This document shows positions 9,301 to 17,359 of a stretch of 64,000 nt of DNA, in pieces. The stretch is from Janthinobacterium sp. 344 (GTDB lineage Bacteria; Pseudomonadota; Gammaproteobacteria; Burkholderiales; Burkholderiaceae_D). Under the pieces are notes generated by a model. It was given only the letters and a program-made list of their open reading frames with translations. It had not been told where the DNA came from and did no database searches. A program made the translations under genes and the position numbers. Each line of letters opens with the position of its first letter. The first letter of the stretch is position 1. The stretch spans positions 1-64,000 of the forward strand of contig NZ_FOKL01000010.1 of assembly GCF_900112025.1 (NCBI RefSeq), in the 5' to 3' direction.

Positions 9301-9332
9301 AAAATGCCCGCAAATATTGCGGGCATTTTTTT
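9301..9332 (+). terminator. Rho-independent terminator after the carboxypeptidase gene
   Basis: Perfect 9-bp stem TGCCCGCAA/TTGCGGGCA with a 3-nt loop (ATA), flanked by A4 on the left and a run of seven T on the right. The flanking A and T runs lengthen the stem, so it could also act on leftward transcription from the cytochrome gene. Confidence 0.9.
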
Positions 9333-9345
9333 CGTCTGGCGCTAG

Positions 9346-9414
9346 ACCGGCACGGAGACCTTGCGCACCTTGGCCACTTGCGCCGCCGTCACGGGCGTGC
9401 CGCGGTTGCCCCAG
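9346..9414. repeat. Duplicated 69-bp segment of the cytochrome gene, distal copy
   Basis: Identical base for base to 9532-9600, which lies inside the triheme cytochrome gene. This copy lies beyond that gene's stop codon, in the same frame and 186 bp (62 codons) away. Read on the minus strand it encodes WGNRGTPVTAAQVAKVRKV followed by SVPV and a TAG stop. A 9-bp direct repeat CTGGCGCTA flanks this copy (9336-9344 and 9416-9424). It looks like the relic of a partial duplication or of an older gene end. Confidence 0.9.
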
Positions 9415-9431
9415 CCTGGCGCTACGTCAAC

Positions 9432-10844
9432 TTACTTCGCCGGCGCATCCTTCAGGTGCGGCGCACGCGGCACGGGCGGGAAGGTGCCATGGCGGCCTGC
9501 GGCAAAGGTCGCTTCCGTCTGCGACGCTTGCACCGGCACGGAGACCTTGCGCACCTTGGCCACTTGCGCCGCCGTCACGGGCGTGCCGCGGTTGCCCCAG
9601 CTGGTCTGGATGAAGCTCACCACTTGCGCAGTCTGCTCGTCATTGAAGATGTCCGCATAGGGCGCCATCGTCAGCGCCGACGGCGCCGTGCGCGTGGCGG
9701 GCACGGCGCCGCCCGACAGCACGATGTTGATGGCAGAGGTAGGATCGTTCGTCTGCAGCACGGCGTTGCCGGCCAGCGCAGGGAAAGCCTTGTCGTAGCC
9801 CTTGCCATCGGAACGGTGGCAGCCGGCGCAGCGGTCCAGGTACAGCTGCGCACCCGTGGAATTGACGATACCGCTGAACAATTGCTTGCCCAGCTTGTCG
9901 TCCGCCACGAAGGCGGGGGTGGCCGGGTTCGATGGCGGCAACGATTTCAGGTATTTCGCCATGGCCGCCAGGTCGCCATCCGTCATGTGCTGCATGGAAT
10001 GGGCCACCACGTCATTCATGGCGCCGAACGAGGCCGTATGGCTGTTGCGGCCCGTCTTGAGGAATTCGACAATATCGTTCGTGCTCCAGCGCGCCAGGCC
10101 GCCGCCATGTTCATTGCGCAAGGAAGGCACGGACCAGCCGTCGATCACGCCGCCGCCCGCCAGGAAGGTGGTGTTGCCCGCGTCCGTCAACGCCTTTTCC
10201 TGCATGCCCACGCCGCGCGCCGTGTGGCAGGCGCCGCAGTGGCCCAGGCCCTGCACCAGGTAGGCGCCGCGCAGCAATTGCGCGTCACCGGTCGCCGGCA
10301 CCTTGTACGGCTGCGGCGTGGGGGCAAACGCCCAGCGCCAGATGGTCAAAGGAAAACGCATCGACAGCGGCCACGGAATGTCGGCCGCCTTGTTCGGCGT
10401 CGGGTCCGCCTTCACGCCATGCATGAAATACGCGTACAGGGCCTGCATGTCGGCCTCGCTCAGGCGCGAGTACGATGGATACGGCATGGCCGGATACACG
10501 GTATAGCCGTGCTTGGTCACGCCGGTGCGCATCAGCTTGTCGAAATCGGCAAAGCTCCAGTCGCCGATGCCGGCCTTCTTGTCGGGCGTGATGTTGGTGG
10601 AATATACCTTGCCGATCGGCGTTTCCATGCCCAGGCCGCCCGCGAACGGTTTGCCCTTCGTGCCGGCCGTATGGCAGGCGATGCAGTCGCCGGCGCGGGC
10701 CAGGTATTCGCCCTGGCGTATCAGCTGGGCGTTCGGGACGGTAGCGGTGGTGGCAACCGCGCTGGCGGACCAGGCGGCGCCGGGGGTACTGGCGGCGAGC
10801 GCCAGCAGCAGCGCGCCCACTGTATGGGTGAATGTGTTGTTCAT
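9432..10844 (-). CDS. Triheme c-type cytochrome subunit of FAD-dependent dehydrogenase
   Basis: Electron-transfer subunit of a periplasmic alcohol/sugar-acid dehydrogenase of the gluconate 2-dehydrogenase type, 470 residues. A Sec signal (MNNTFTHTVGALLLALAAS) supports the start at 10844. Three haem motifs are visible: CIACH (54-58), CGACH (about 201) and CAGCH (about 338). It passes electrons from the flavoprotein to ubiquinone. It is the third gene of a minus-strand operon, 14 bp after the flavoprotein gene. The 69-bp repeat at 9532-9600 lies in its 3' part, and the last ~32 residues after SVPV may be a non-ancestral extension. Confidence 0.9.
   Translation of the reverse strand: MNNTFTHTVGALLLALAASTPGAAWSASAVATTATVPNAQLIRQGEYLARAGDCIACHTAGTKGKPFAGGLGMETPIGKVYSTNITPDKKAGIGDWSFADFDKLMRTGVTKHGYTVYPAMPYPSYSRLSEADMQALYAYFMHGVKADPTPNKAADIPWPLSMRFPLTIWRWAFAPTPQPYKVPATGDAQLLRGAYLVQGLGHCGACHTARGVGMQEKALTDAGNTTFLAGGGVIDGWSVPSLRNEHGGGLARWSTNDIVEFLKTGRNSHTASFGAMNDVVAHSMQHMTDGDLAAMAKYLKSLPPSNPATPAFVADDKLGKQLFSGIVNSTGAQLYLDRCAGCHRSDGKGYDKAFPALAGNAVLQTNDPTSAINIVLSGGAVPATRTAPSALTMAPYADIFNDEQTAQVVSFIQTSWGNRGTPVTAAQVAKVRKVSVPVQASQTEATFAAGRHGTFPPVPRAPHLKDAPAK
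9532..9600. repeat. Duplicated 69-bp segment, copy inside the cytochrome gene
   Basis: This proximal copy of the exact 69-bp repeat encodes WGNRGTPVTAAQVAKVRKV plus SVPV within the triheme cytochrome c, then continues in frame to QASQTEA. The distal copy is 9346-9414. The offset of 186 bp is a multiple of three. Confidence 0.9.
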
Positions 10845-10858
10845 CTTCTTGTTCTTTA

Positions 10859-12646
10859 TCAAGCGACCAGGGGACGGGGATCTTGCAGGTATTGCTCGCG
10901 GATGGCCTTGGCCGACCAGTAGGTCAGCGCGCAGGCCAGGCCCGTCGGGTTGTAGCCGATGCCGACCGGGAACACGCTGGAGCCGACGGCAAACACGTTG
11001 TGCACGTCCCAGCTCTGCAGGTAGCGGTTGACGACGCTGGTCTTGCGGTCCGCGCCCATGGCCGTTCCGCCCGCCCAGTGGGTGGTCTGGTAGTTGCGCA
11101 AGTCCAGATGGTCGCCCACGCTCTTGACGGATACCTTGATCGATTCCGGCTGCATGGCCTCGGCCACCTTCATCATCTTGTCGGTGACGAAACGGCTCAT
11201 CTTGATGTCGTTTTCCTTCCAGTCGAAGGTAAAGCGCAGCAATTGCTGGCCATACTTGTCCGTGTAGGTCGGGTCGAGGTCGACATAGCAATCGCGGTAA
11301 GTCATGTTGGCGCCGTGGCAGTCAAAAGACACCGTGTTCAGGTAGCTTTTCTTGACGGCCTTTTTCCAGGCCGCGCCCCAGGCGGGCGTGCCGTCCGGCG
11401 TGGCGATGCCCGAGATCGGCTTCGAGCCGGCCGGGTTGCACCAGGCGGGCGAGCCACCCACAAAGCCCAGCGGGCCATGGTCGAAATTGTCGCCATTCCA
11501 GTCATCGAGCGCGACACCGGTGCCGCCGGCGCCGATGAAGGGATTCGTGTTCGTGTCTTCCTTGAAGAAGGTCTGGATGGTGGACATCATCTGGTAGGCG
11601 ATATTGCGTCCCACCACGCCCTCGTTGCTGACGGGGTCGTACGGCTTGCCGATGCCCGACAGCAGGAACAGGTGCGCGTTGTTGTAGGCAAAGGCGCTGG
11701 CGATGACCAGGTCCGCCGGTTGCTCGACGGCCTTGCCGTCCGCGTTGATGTAGGTCACGCCCGTCGCGCGTTTTTTGCTGCCGTCGAGGTTGATGCGCAC
11801 GACGTTGCAGTTGGCGCGCAATTCAAAGTTGGCCACCATGCGCAGGGCCGGCATGATGTTGACGTTGGGCGATGCCTTGGAATAGTTGTAGCAGGCATAG
11901 CCGGAGCAGAAACCGCAGAAGTTGCACGGCCCCATCTGGCAGCCGTACGGGTTCGTGTACGGGCCGGACGCGTTCGACGACGCGTTGACGAACGGATGGT
12001 AGCCGACGGCCTTGGCCGCGCGGCGGAACAATTCGGCCGTGTATGGCACTTTTTGCGGCGCCAGCGCGTAATTGTCGGAGCGGTCGCCCTCGAACACATT
12101 GCCGTCGCCGACGACGATGCCGTTGACCTTATACGCCTGGCCCGAGGTGCCGAAGACTTTTTCCACGAAATCGAAGTGCGGCTCCAGCTCGGCGTAGGTC
12201 ACGCCAAAGTCCTGGATCGTCATGCCTTCGGGGATGAATTTCTTGCCATAGCGGCGTTCGTAGTGGCTGCGGATTTGCAGCTCTTCCGGCAAGACGCGCC
12301 AGTGCATGCCCGACCAGTGCAAACCGGCCCCGCCCACGCCCGTGCCCGGCTTGAAGGCGCCGATCTGGCGGTAGGGCACGGCCACGCCCGTGATGCTGTG
12401 GCGGAAGGTGAACGTGCTTTTCGACATGTCCTGGAACAGCTTGCTGCGCTGGATATAGGTCAGTTCGTCGAGGGTCTTCGGATAGGCGCCGTCGGGATAG
12501 GTGTCGCGGTACTCGCCGCGTTCCAGCGCGACCACGTTCAGGCCCGCTTCCGTCAATTCCTTGGCCATGATGGCGCCCGTCCAGCCGAAGCCGACAATCA
12601 CGGCATCGACAGGCTTCATTTTTACATCTGGTTTGATATCACTCAT
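10859..12646 (-). CDS. GMC-family FAD dehydrogenase, catalytic subunit
   Basis: Catalytic flavoprotein, 595 residues, of the gluconate/sorbitol/glucose dehydrogenase group. The N terminus has the ADP-binding motif VGFGWTGAIMAKEL. The GMC C-terminal His region is seen in the THWAGGTAMGAD segment. A cysteine-rich stretch GCQMGPCNFCGFCSGYAC (about residues 236-252) resembles the region that holds the [3Fe-4S] cluster in Burkholderia FAD-glucose dehydrogenase. It has no signal peptide of its own and is probably exported with the Tat-targeted small subunit upstream. The substrate could be gluconate, glucose, sorbitol or another polyol. Confidence 0.9.
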   Translation of the reverse strand: MSDIKPDVKMKPVDAVIVGFGWTGAIMAKELTEAGLNVVALERGEYRDTYPDGAYPKTLDELTYIQRSKLFQDMSKSTFTFRHSITGVAVPYRQIGAFKPGTGVGGAGLHWSGMHWRVLPEELQIRSHYERRYGKKFIPEGMTIQDFGVTYAELEPHFDFVEKVFGTSGQAYKVNGIVVGDGNVFEGDRSDNYALAPQKVPYTAELFRRAAKAVGYHPFVNASSNASGPYTNPYGCQMGPCNFCGFCSGYACYNYSKASPNVNIMPALRMVANFELRANCNVVRINLDGSKKRATGVTYINADGKAVEQPADLVIASAFAYNNAHLFLLSGIGKPYDPVSNEGVVGRNIAYQMMSTIQTFFKEDTNTNPFIGAGGTGVALDDWNGDNFDHGPLGFVGGSPAWCNPAGSKPISGIATPDGTPAWGAAWKKAVKKSYLNTVSFDCHGANMTYRDCYVDLDPTYTDKYGQQLLRFTFDWKENDIKMSRFVTDKMMKVAEAMQPESIKVSVKSVGDHLDLRNYQTTHWAGGTAMGADRKTSVVNRYLQSWDVHNVFAVGSSVFPVGIGYNPTGLACALTYWSAKAIREQYLQDPRPLVA

Positions 12647-12697
12647 GATGGTTTTTCTTTTTCTTTGATCGGGTACAAAAACTATGCCGTTACAGGC

Positions 12698-13390
12698 TCA
12701 GGCAATCGACACGGGTGGCAATGGGTATTTCTTGCCATACTGTTCCACCCAATCCATGTAGTCGGCGCGCGCGCCGGGGAAACCCACCATCTTCCAGGCC
12801 AGCATGTCCTTGTTGCCGCCGTGCACGGGGTCGCAAAAATAGCCTTCGCGCGTGTTTTGCAGCAGCTGGTTGAAAAAGATTTTCGACGGCACTGCGCCGA
12901 TGTCCAGGGTGCCCTTTTGCAATTGCGTGATGACGGCGTCGCGCTCGGCCGCGGCCAGCTGCACGAAAGGCTTGCCAAACTGCTGAGTGACGGCCGCATT
13001 GACGCCCGCCAGGGCACTGCGGTACAGCTCGCGCGGCGCCATGTGGAACTGGTAGCCGAACTGCTCGATCGACGGCACGAATGGTCCTTGCATGTACCAC
13101 AGCGCGCCATACGCGTAAGGCGTGTTCATCTGCAAGTCGATGAATTCATGCGCGCCCGATTCCAGCGCGCCCGGACCTTCGCCATCGGCGGGGATCAGGC
13201 GATCGACCAGCGCGCTCAATGTGGCCCATTCGGTGGGGTTGAAAAAAGTGGGCTTGTAGGCAGGCTGGTCCTTGGAGACGGCCATGGCCAGGGCGCCGCC
13301 GGCGCCGGCCAGCAAGGCCACGGCCGGCGCGGCGCCGACGGCCTTGCGCAAGAAGTTGCGCCGGTGGGGCGAAATCCCGATGGTTTTCAT
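12698..13390 (-). CDS. Tat-exported small subunit (gluconate 2-dehydrogenase subunit 3 family)
   Basis: Small subunit of the dehydrogenase, 230 residues, first gene of the operon. The N terminus has a Tat signal (RRNFLRKAVGAAPAVALLAG). In known members this subunit escorts the FAD subunit through the Tat system and is needed for its activity. The order small subunit, flavoprotein, triheme cytochrome (13390 down to 9432) is the same as in Burkholderia cepacia FAD-glucose dehydrogenase. Expression may be controlled from the 232-bp gap shared with the divergent TetR gene. Confidence 0.88.
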   Translation of the reverse strand: MKTIGISPHRRNFLRKAVGAAPAVALLAGAGGALAMAVSKDQPAYKPTFFNPTEWATLSALVDRLIPADGEGPGALESGAHEFIDLQMNTPYAYGALWYMQGPFVPSIEQFGYQFHMAPRELYRSALAGVNAAVTQQFGKPFVQLAAAERDAVITQLQKGTLDIGAVPSKIFFNQLLQNTREGYFCDPVHGGNKDMLAWKMVGFPGARADYMDWVEQYGKKYPLPPVSIA

Positions 13391-13563
13391 ATGGGTTCCT
13401 CAGGCGGCACGAGCCGCCACAGTGATGGATGTGGGAGTCAGACAGAAAATGCGGGCACGCGCCGCGGAGAGTGCAGAGTTCACGTTGGAAAGACTGGAAT
13501 TATCGCGGCGCTCCACCGTCAATCTCTTGGTTAGTTGACCAGGATGATTGACAAGCAGTTGCT

Positions 13564-13593
13564 TTGCATTTACGGTGCGCATCGTACCATAAT
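13564..13593 (+). promoter_or_regulatory. Promoter with palindromic operator upstream of TetR gene
   Basis: A -35-like TTGCAT (13564-13569) and a -10 CATAAT (13588-13593) are separated by 18 nt. The spacer holds the near-palindrome GGTGCG-CAT-CGTACC (13574-13588, one mismatch in six pairs). An operator between -35 and -10 is the usual place for TetR autorepression. The same site could also control the divergent dehydrogenase operon. Confidence 0.45.
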
Positions 13594-13622
13594 TAAAAGA
13601 AACATTCAGAGACAGGTATGAC

Positions 13623-14186
13623 ATGATGAAAAATGAGGCAGCGCCGCGTGGCCGCCCGCGCAAGGCGGGCGTGGAAGATGCCGTACTGGAAGCGATCGTC
13701 ACGCTGGTGCGCCAGCATGGACTCGATGCGGTGACGATACAGATGGTGGCCGACGCTGCCGGCGTGGGGCGCCAGACGATATACCGGCGCTGGCCGCGGC
13801 GCGAAGAGATGCTGCTCGACGCGCTCGTCAAGCGCACGGCGGAAAAGCTGCAGCGCGCGCTCGACATGCCCGAAGGCCAGGAAATCGAGGCGATCTGCGC
13901 GCGCATCTTCGACAACCTGAACGCGGACGGCCGCTTTACCTGCGATTTATTAGTGCTGATTCATAACGATGCGACGGCACAGCGGCGCTTTCGCGAGCAG
14001 ATCGTCGCCCCCTGGATCACCCTGGTGGTGCAGCGCCTGGTGAAGATCGGCGTGCGCGCCGACCTCGACCTGCGCCTGTTCGCCTTCATGCTGCAATCGG
14101 CGCTGGTATACCAGATGCAACTGGGCGGCCAGCTCGACGATGCATTGCAGGAACGGTGCTGCCGCTTTATCCGCAGCATGCTGTAG
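13623..14186 (+). CDS. TetR/AcrR-family transcriptional regulator
   Basis: A 187-residue repressor with an N-terminal helix-turn-helix (about residues 20-65; AVTIQMVADAAGVGRQTIYRRWPRREEM) and a C-terminal ligand-binding domain (TetR_C-like). It is transcribed divergently from the FAD dehydrogenase operon and ahead of an aldo/keto reductase gene, so either could be its target. A palindrome in its own promoter spacer suggests autoregulation. The ligand is unknown. A second ATG directly follows the first. Confidence 0.88.
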   Translation: MMKNEAAPRGRPRKAGVEDAVLEAIVTLVRQHGLDAVTIQMVADAAGVGRQTIYRRWPRREEMLLDALVKRTAEKLQRALDMPEGQEIEAICARIFDNLNADGRFTCDLLVLIHNDATAQRRFREQIVAPWITLVVQRLVKIGVRADLDLRLFAFMLQSALVYQMQLGGQLDDALQERCCRFIRSML

Positions 14187-14249
14187 TGTAGCTGGCTATA
14201 ATCGTGGCGTATCGGCGTATCCCACACCACACCACCAGAAAGCCAGCCC

Positions 14250-15176
14250 ATGAGCCATGTATTTCCCGCCAGCCTGCAAGCGCCGCGCAGCCGTTTGAGC
14301 AGCAACGGTCCCGAACTGTCGCGTATCGTCGCCGGCATGTGGCGCATTGGCGAGTGGAATATGTCAGCGCAAGAACGCCTGGCCTTCATCGAGCAATGCC
14401 TGGCGCTGGGCGTGTCGAGTTTCGACCACGCCGATATCTATGGCGACTACAGCGCGGAAGGCCTGTTCGGCGAAGCGCTGGCCCTGCAGCCGGGCTTGCG
14501 CGAGAAGATGGAACTGGTCAGCAAATGCGGCATCAAGCTGCTCTCGCCGCACCGCCCCGGTCACGCCATCCAGCATTACGACACGAGCGCGGCGCACATC
14601 ACCGGTTCCGTGGAGCACAGCTTGCGCCAGTTGCGCACGGACCGCCTGGACTTGCTGCTGATCCACCGTCCCGACCCGCTGATGGATTTCGACGAGATCG
14701 CCGGTGCCTTCAGCCAATTGAAGCAGGATGGCAAGGTGCTGCACTTCGGCGTGTCGAACTTCAGCCGCCACCAGTTCGACTGCCTGCACCGGCGTTTCCC
14801 CCTGGTGACGAACCAGGTGGAATGTTCGCCGCTGCACGTGGCGCCCCTGTTCGACGAAACCTTCGACGGCTTGCAGGACGTGGGGGTAGCGCCAATGATC
14901 TGGTCGCCACTGGCGGGCGGGCGCCTGTTCCAGGGGGGCGATGCGAATGTGGAGAACCTGCGCAATGTCATCAAGCAGATCGCCGACCAGCTGCAGCGCC
15001 CGTTTGCCAGCGTGGTGTTTGCGTGGATCATGCAATTGCCTTGCCGTCCCCTGCCGCTGACGGGCACGGGCCGCATCGAAGCCGTGGGCGTGGCCGTGGA
15101 AGGCACGCAGTTTTCGCTCAGCCGCAGCGACTGGTTCGCCATCCTGCGCGCCGCGCGCGGGCACGAGGTGGCCTAA
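14250..15176 (+). CDS. Aldo/keto reductase (YdhF-like)
   Basis: NADPH-dependent oxidoreductase with a TIM-barrel fold, 308 residues. The catalytic tetrad is visible as Asp and Tyr in DHADIYGDYS, Lys in ELVSKCGIK and His in LLLIHRPD. The C-terminal cofactor-binding stretch is LPLTGTGRIEAV. Overall similarity is to the E. coli YdhF group, whose natural substrate is undefined. It lies 63 bp downstream of the TetR gene and may be regulated by it. A dispersed repeat follows 14 bp after its stop. Confidence 0.87.
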   Translation: MSHVFPASLQAPRSRLSSNGPELSRIVAGMWRIGEWNMSAQERLAFIEQCLALGVSSFDHADIYGDYSAEGLFGEALALQPGLREKMELVSKCGIKLLSPHRPGHAIQHYDTSAAHITGSVEHSLRQLRTDRLDLLLIHRPDPLMDFDEIAGAFSQLKQDGKVLHFGVSNFSRHQFDCLHRRFPLVTNQVECSPLHVAPLFDETFDGLQDVGVAPMIWSPLAGGRLFQGGDANVENLRNVIKQIADQLQRPFASVVFAWIMQLPCRPLPLTGTGRIEAVGVAVEGTQFSLSRSDWFAILRAARGHEVA

Positions 15177-15190
15177 TACTTAGAAGGTCG

Positions 15191-15292
15191 AACAACCGTA
15201 GCGAGCGGCAGTGAGTTGTGGCCGAGAAGCGCAGCTGCGCGCATGCGCAGTGAGCATCGCAGGCCGCAAATCGCGACGCGCAGTAGGTTGTT
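15191..15292 (-). repeat. Dispersed palindromic element, copy A
   Basis: A 102-bp element between the reductase gene and pssA. Its ends form a perfect 7-bp inverted repeat (AACAACC at 15191-15197, GGTTGTT at 15286-15292). It contains an apical 6-bp hairpin, CTGCGC-GCAT-GCGCAG (15235-15250). On the minus strand the inner 88 bases match copy B (22903-23006) at about 72 positions by hand alignment. Differences within the two stems are compensated on the opposite arm. It lies between convergent genes, so it could also end transcripts, though no T-run is present. Confidence 0.75.
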
Positions 15293-15299
15293 AGGCGTT

Positions 15300-16142
15300 C
15301 TAGTCGATTTCGTCCGGATCGTTGAACACCTGCGGCAAGGCAATACCGCGCCAGCCCAGGTGCCACGCCAGGTTCAAGGCCAGGGTGGCGGCGATGTAGA
15401 CGGCGAAGAACAGGGCGAAGAAACTCGTCTTCAGCCACACCAGCAGGGCGATGGCGACGATCAGCACCAGCAGCGCGGCCAGGCTTTTCTTTTGCTTGGA
15501 GCTAGGGAAGCGCAAGGTCGACACCATCAGGCTGCCCACGCCGACGAGCAGCAGCATCAGCAGATAGCTGTGCAGCATGGAATCGATGGGCGCGGGCCAG
15601 GCCACCACCACGGCCGCCACGCAGGCGGCGCCAGCCGTGATCGGCATGCCGACAAAATAAAGGGGGTCGGTACGGCCCACGTTCACATTGAAGCGCGCCA
15701 GGCGCATGGCGCCGCAGGCCACGAAGAAGAAGCTGGCCATGCCGCCAAAGCGCAGCAGCAGCGGATCGTGCACGCCCATCTGCACGAAGCCGTAGCAATA
15801 CAACAAGACCGCCGGGGCGCAGCCGAAATTCATCACGTCGGCAATGGAATCGAGCTGCACGCCGAACTGCGAACTGGTGCCCGTCAGGCGGGCCACGTAG
15901 CCGTCCAGCGCGTCGAACACGCCGGCCAGGACCAGCAGGGCCGCGGCCAGGCGGTAGGCATCGGCGTCACCGACAGTGGCGTTATCGACGGAAATGACGA
16001 TGCTGGCAAAGCCGCAAGCGATCGACAGCAACGTCACCATGCTGGGCAGGGCGTATTTGGCGCGCTGCAGGCGCGACTTGGGCAAAGTGTTCAAATTATG
16101 GGCAATCAAAGAATTCGGGAATAAAACAGCGCGGCGGCGCAC
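15300..16142 (-). CDS. pssA: CDP-diacylglycerol-serine O-phosphatidyltransferase
   Basis: Makes phosphatidylserine, the precursor of phosphatidylethanolamine, at the inner membrane. The 280-residue protein has the CDP-alcohol phosphotransferase motif D-G-x2-A-R-x8-G-x3-D-x3-D, seen as DGYVARLTGTSSQFG then VQLDSIAD (about residues 80-105), and about eight membrane segments. The length fits the long (type II) PssA form. The start at 16142 gives a basic N-terminal leader of ~30 residues. A later ATG (MVTLLSIACG) would remove it but would also remove family-typical sequence. It seems to be monocistronic. Confidence 0.88.
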   Translation of the reverse strand: MRRRAVLFPNSLIAHNLNTLPKSRLQRAKYALPSMVTLLSIACGFASIVISVDNATVGDADAYRLAAALLVLAGVFDALDGYVARLTGTSSQFGVQLDSIADVMNFGCAPAVLLYCYGFVQMGVHDPLLLRFGGMASFFFVACGAMRLARFNVNVGRTDPLYFVGMPITAGAACVAAVVVAWPAPIDSMLHSYLLMLLLVGVGSLMVSTLRFPSSKQKKSLAALLVLIVAIALLVWLKTSFFALFFAVYIAATLALNLAWHLGWRGIALPQVFNDPDEID

Positions 16143-16298
16143 GATGCACTATGCTCATTCTACCCTGTGCGGCGACGCTCGCCCCCCTGCACCGGCGCGC
16201 GACATATCTTTTCACTAGTGCTCTACGGCACATAAAAATGCCTTAGAATCGATTCCGGGGCAGCACGGCGGCCCCACAACATTTATACAGGAGTCAGC

Positions 16299-17255
16299 TT
16301 GATTGCCTTGTCACTGCGTTGGAAACATTATGTCCCCGCCCTTCTGGCCGCAGTACTGCTGAGCGCTTGCGGCGGTGGTGGCGACAGCGGCAACAATGCC
16401 GCACAACTCACCTCGACACCCGCCGGCCAGCTGACCCAGGAACCTGGCGCCCCCGTCCTGAGCAACAATATCGCCACGGACGGCTTCAACTGGATCAACT
16501 ACCGGCGCAGCCAGGTCGGCCTGGCGCCGCTGGTGCGCAATAGCCTGATCGACAGCGCGGCACAAGGCCACACATCGTACCTGAACATCAATAATTTGGT
16601 AGCGCACGAGCAAATCCAGGGCAAGCCGGGCTTTACGGGAGTGGCGCCCTACGACCGCATCATCAAATCAGGCTATGCCATCACGTCCGTCTGGGGCGAG
16701 GTCATCGCTGGCGTGGCGACCAACTCCGGCTTCTACATGGCGGAAAACCTGATCACGGCCATCTATCACCGCTTCGTCATCTTTGAACCACTGTTCAAGG
16801 AAGGCGGCGCCGGCTCGGCCGTCAACAGCAGCGGCTACGCCTACTTCACCACCGACCTGGCCGGCAATAGCCGCTACGGTCTCGGCCTGCCCACCGGACA
16901 GGTCATCACCTATCCCTTCAACGGACAAGTCAAGGTCGCCACCAGTTTCTCCAGCAATGAAGAGACACCGGATCCCGTGCCCAACCAGGACGTGGTCGGC
17001 TACCCCATCAGCGTCCATGCGAATTTCGACGCCACGCTCAGCGTGACCGCCTTCACCGTGCGCCAGCACGGGAGCGGCACGGACCTGACGGTACGCCTGC
17101 TCACCAAGAGCACGGACCCCATCAATACCGCGCGTTCGGTCGCCGCCATCATTCCACTGGCGCCCTTGCTGGCGAACACGACCTATGATGTGAGTTTCAT
17201 CGGCAAAGTCAGTGGCGCGGACGTCACGCGCAGCTGGTCATTCACCACGCGCTAG
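16299..17255 (+). CDS. CAP (SCP-like) domain lipoprotein
   Basis: A 318-residue secreted protein with lipobox LLSAC (about Cys23) followed by a Gly/Ser-rich linker. A CAP domain spans about residues 55-200, with GFNWINYRRSQVGLAPLVRN and a conserved His in AAQGHTSYL. The C-terminal ~100 residues look like a beta-sandwich (Big/fibronectin-like), ending in TTYDVSFIGKVSG and SWSFTTR. CAP proteins occur in sporulating and envelope-associated contexts and their role in proteobacteria is unclear. It is probably anchored to a membrane by its lipid group. Confidence 0.82.
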   Translation: MIALSLRWKHYVPALLAAVLLSACGGGGDSGNNAAQLTSTPAGQLTQEPGAPVLSNNIATDGFNWINYRRSQVGLAPLVRNSLIDSAAQGHTSYLNINNLVAHEQIQGKPGFTGVAPYDRIIKSGYAITSVWGEVIAGVATNSGFYMAENLITAIYHRFVIFEPLFKEGGAGSAVNSSGYAYFTTDLAGNSRYGLGLPTGQVITYPFNGQVKVATSFSSNEETPDPVPNQDVVGYPISVHANFDATLSVTAFTVRQHGSGTDLTVRLLTKSTDPINTARSVAAIIPLAPLLANTTYDVSFIGKVSGADVTRSWSFTTR

Positions 17256-17359
17256 GCTGGCCCGCCCTGCCAAGCGGACGCAGCGTCGAGGACGACTGGA
17301 TGTAAAATAGCTATTCCTGCTTTACGGCAATTGACAAGTTTTGGGGCGCTCTGCACAGC

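Noticed and set aside
9317..9660. Repeated peptide in short plus-strand frames near the cytochrome gene end
   Set aside because: The peptide repeat is only a by-product of the exact 69-bp DNA duplication and does not indicate a repeat protein.
9378..13534. Very long plus-strand frames (about 514 and 900 codons) across the dehydrogenase operon
   Set aside because: They are antisense to three well-supported genes with haem, FAD and Tat motifs. The translations are Arg/Gly/His-rich without domains.
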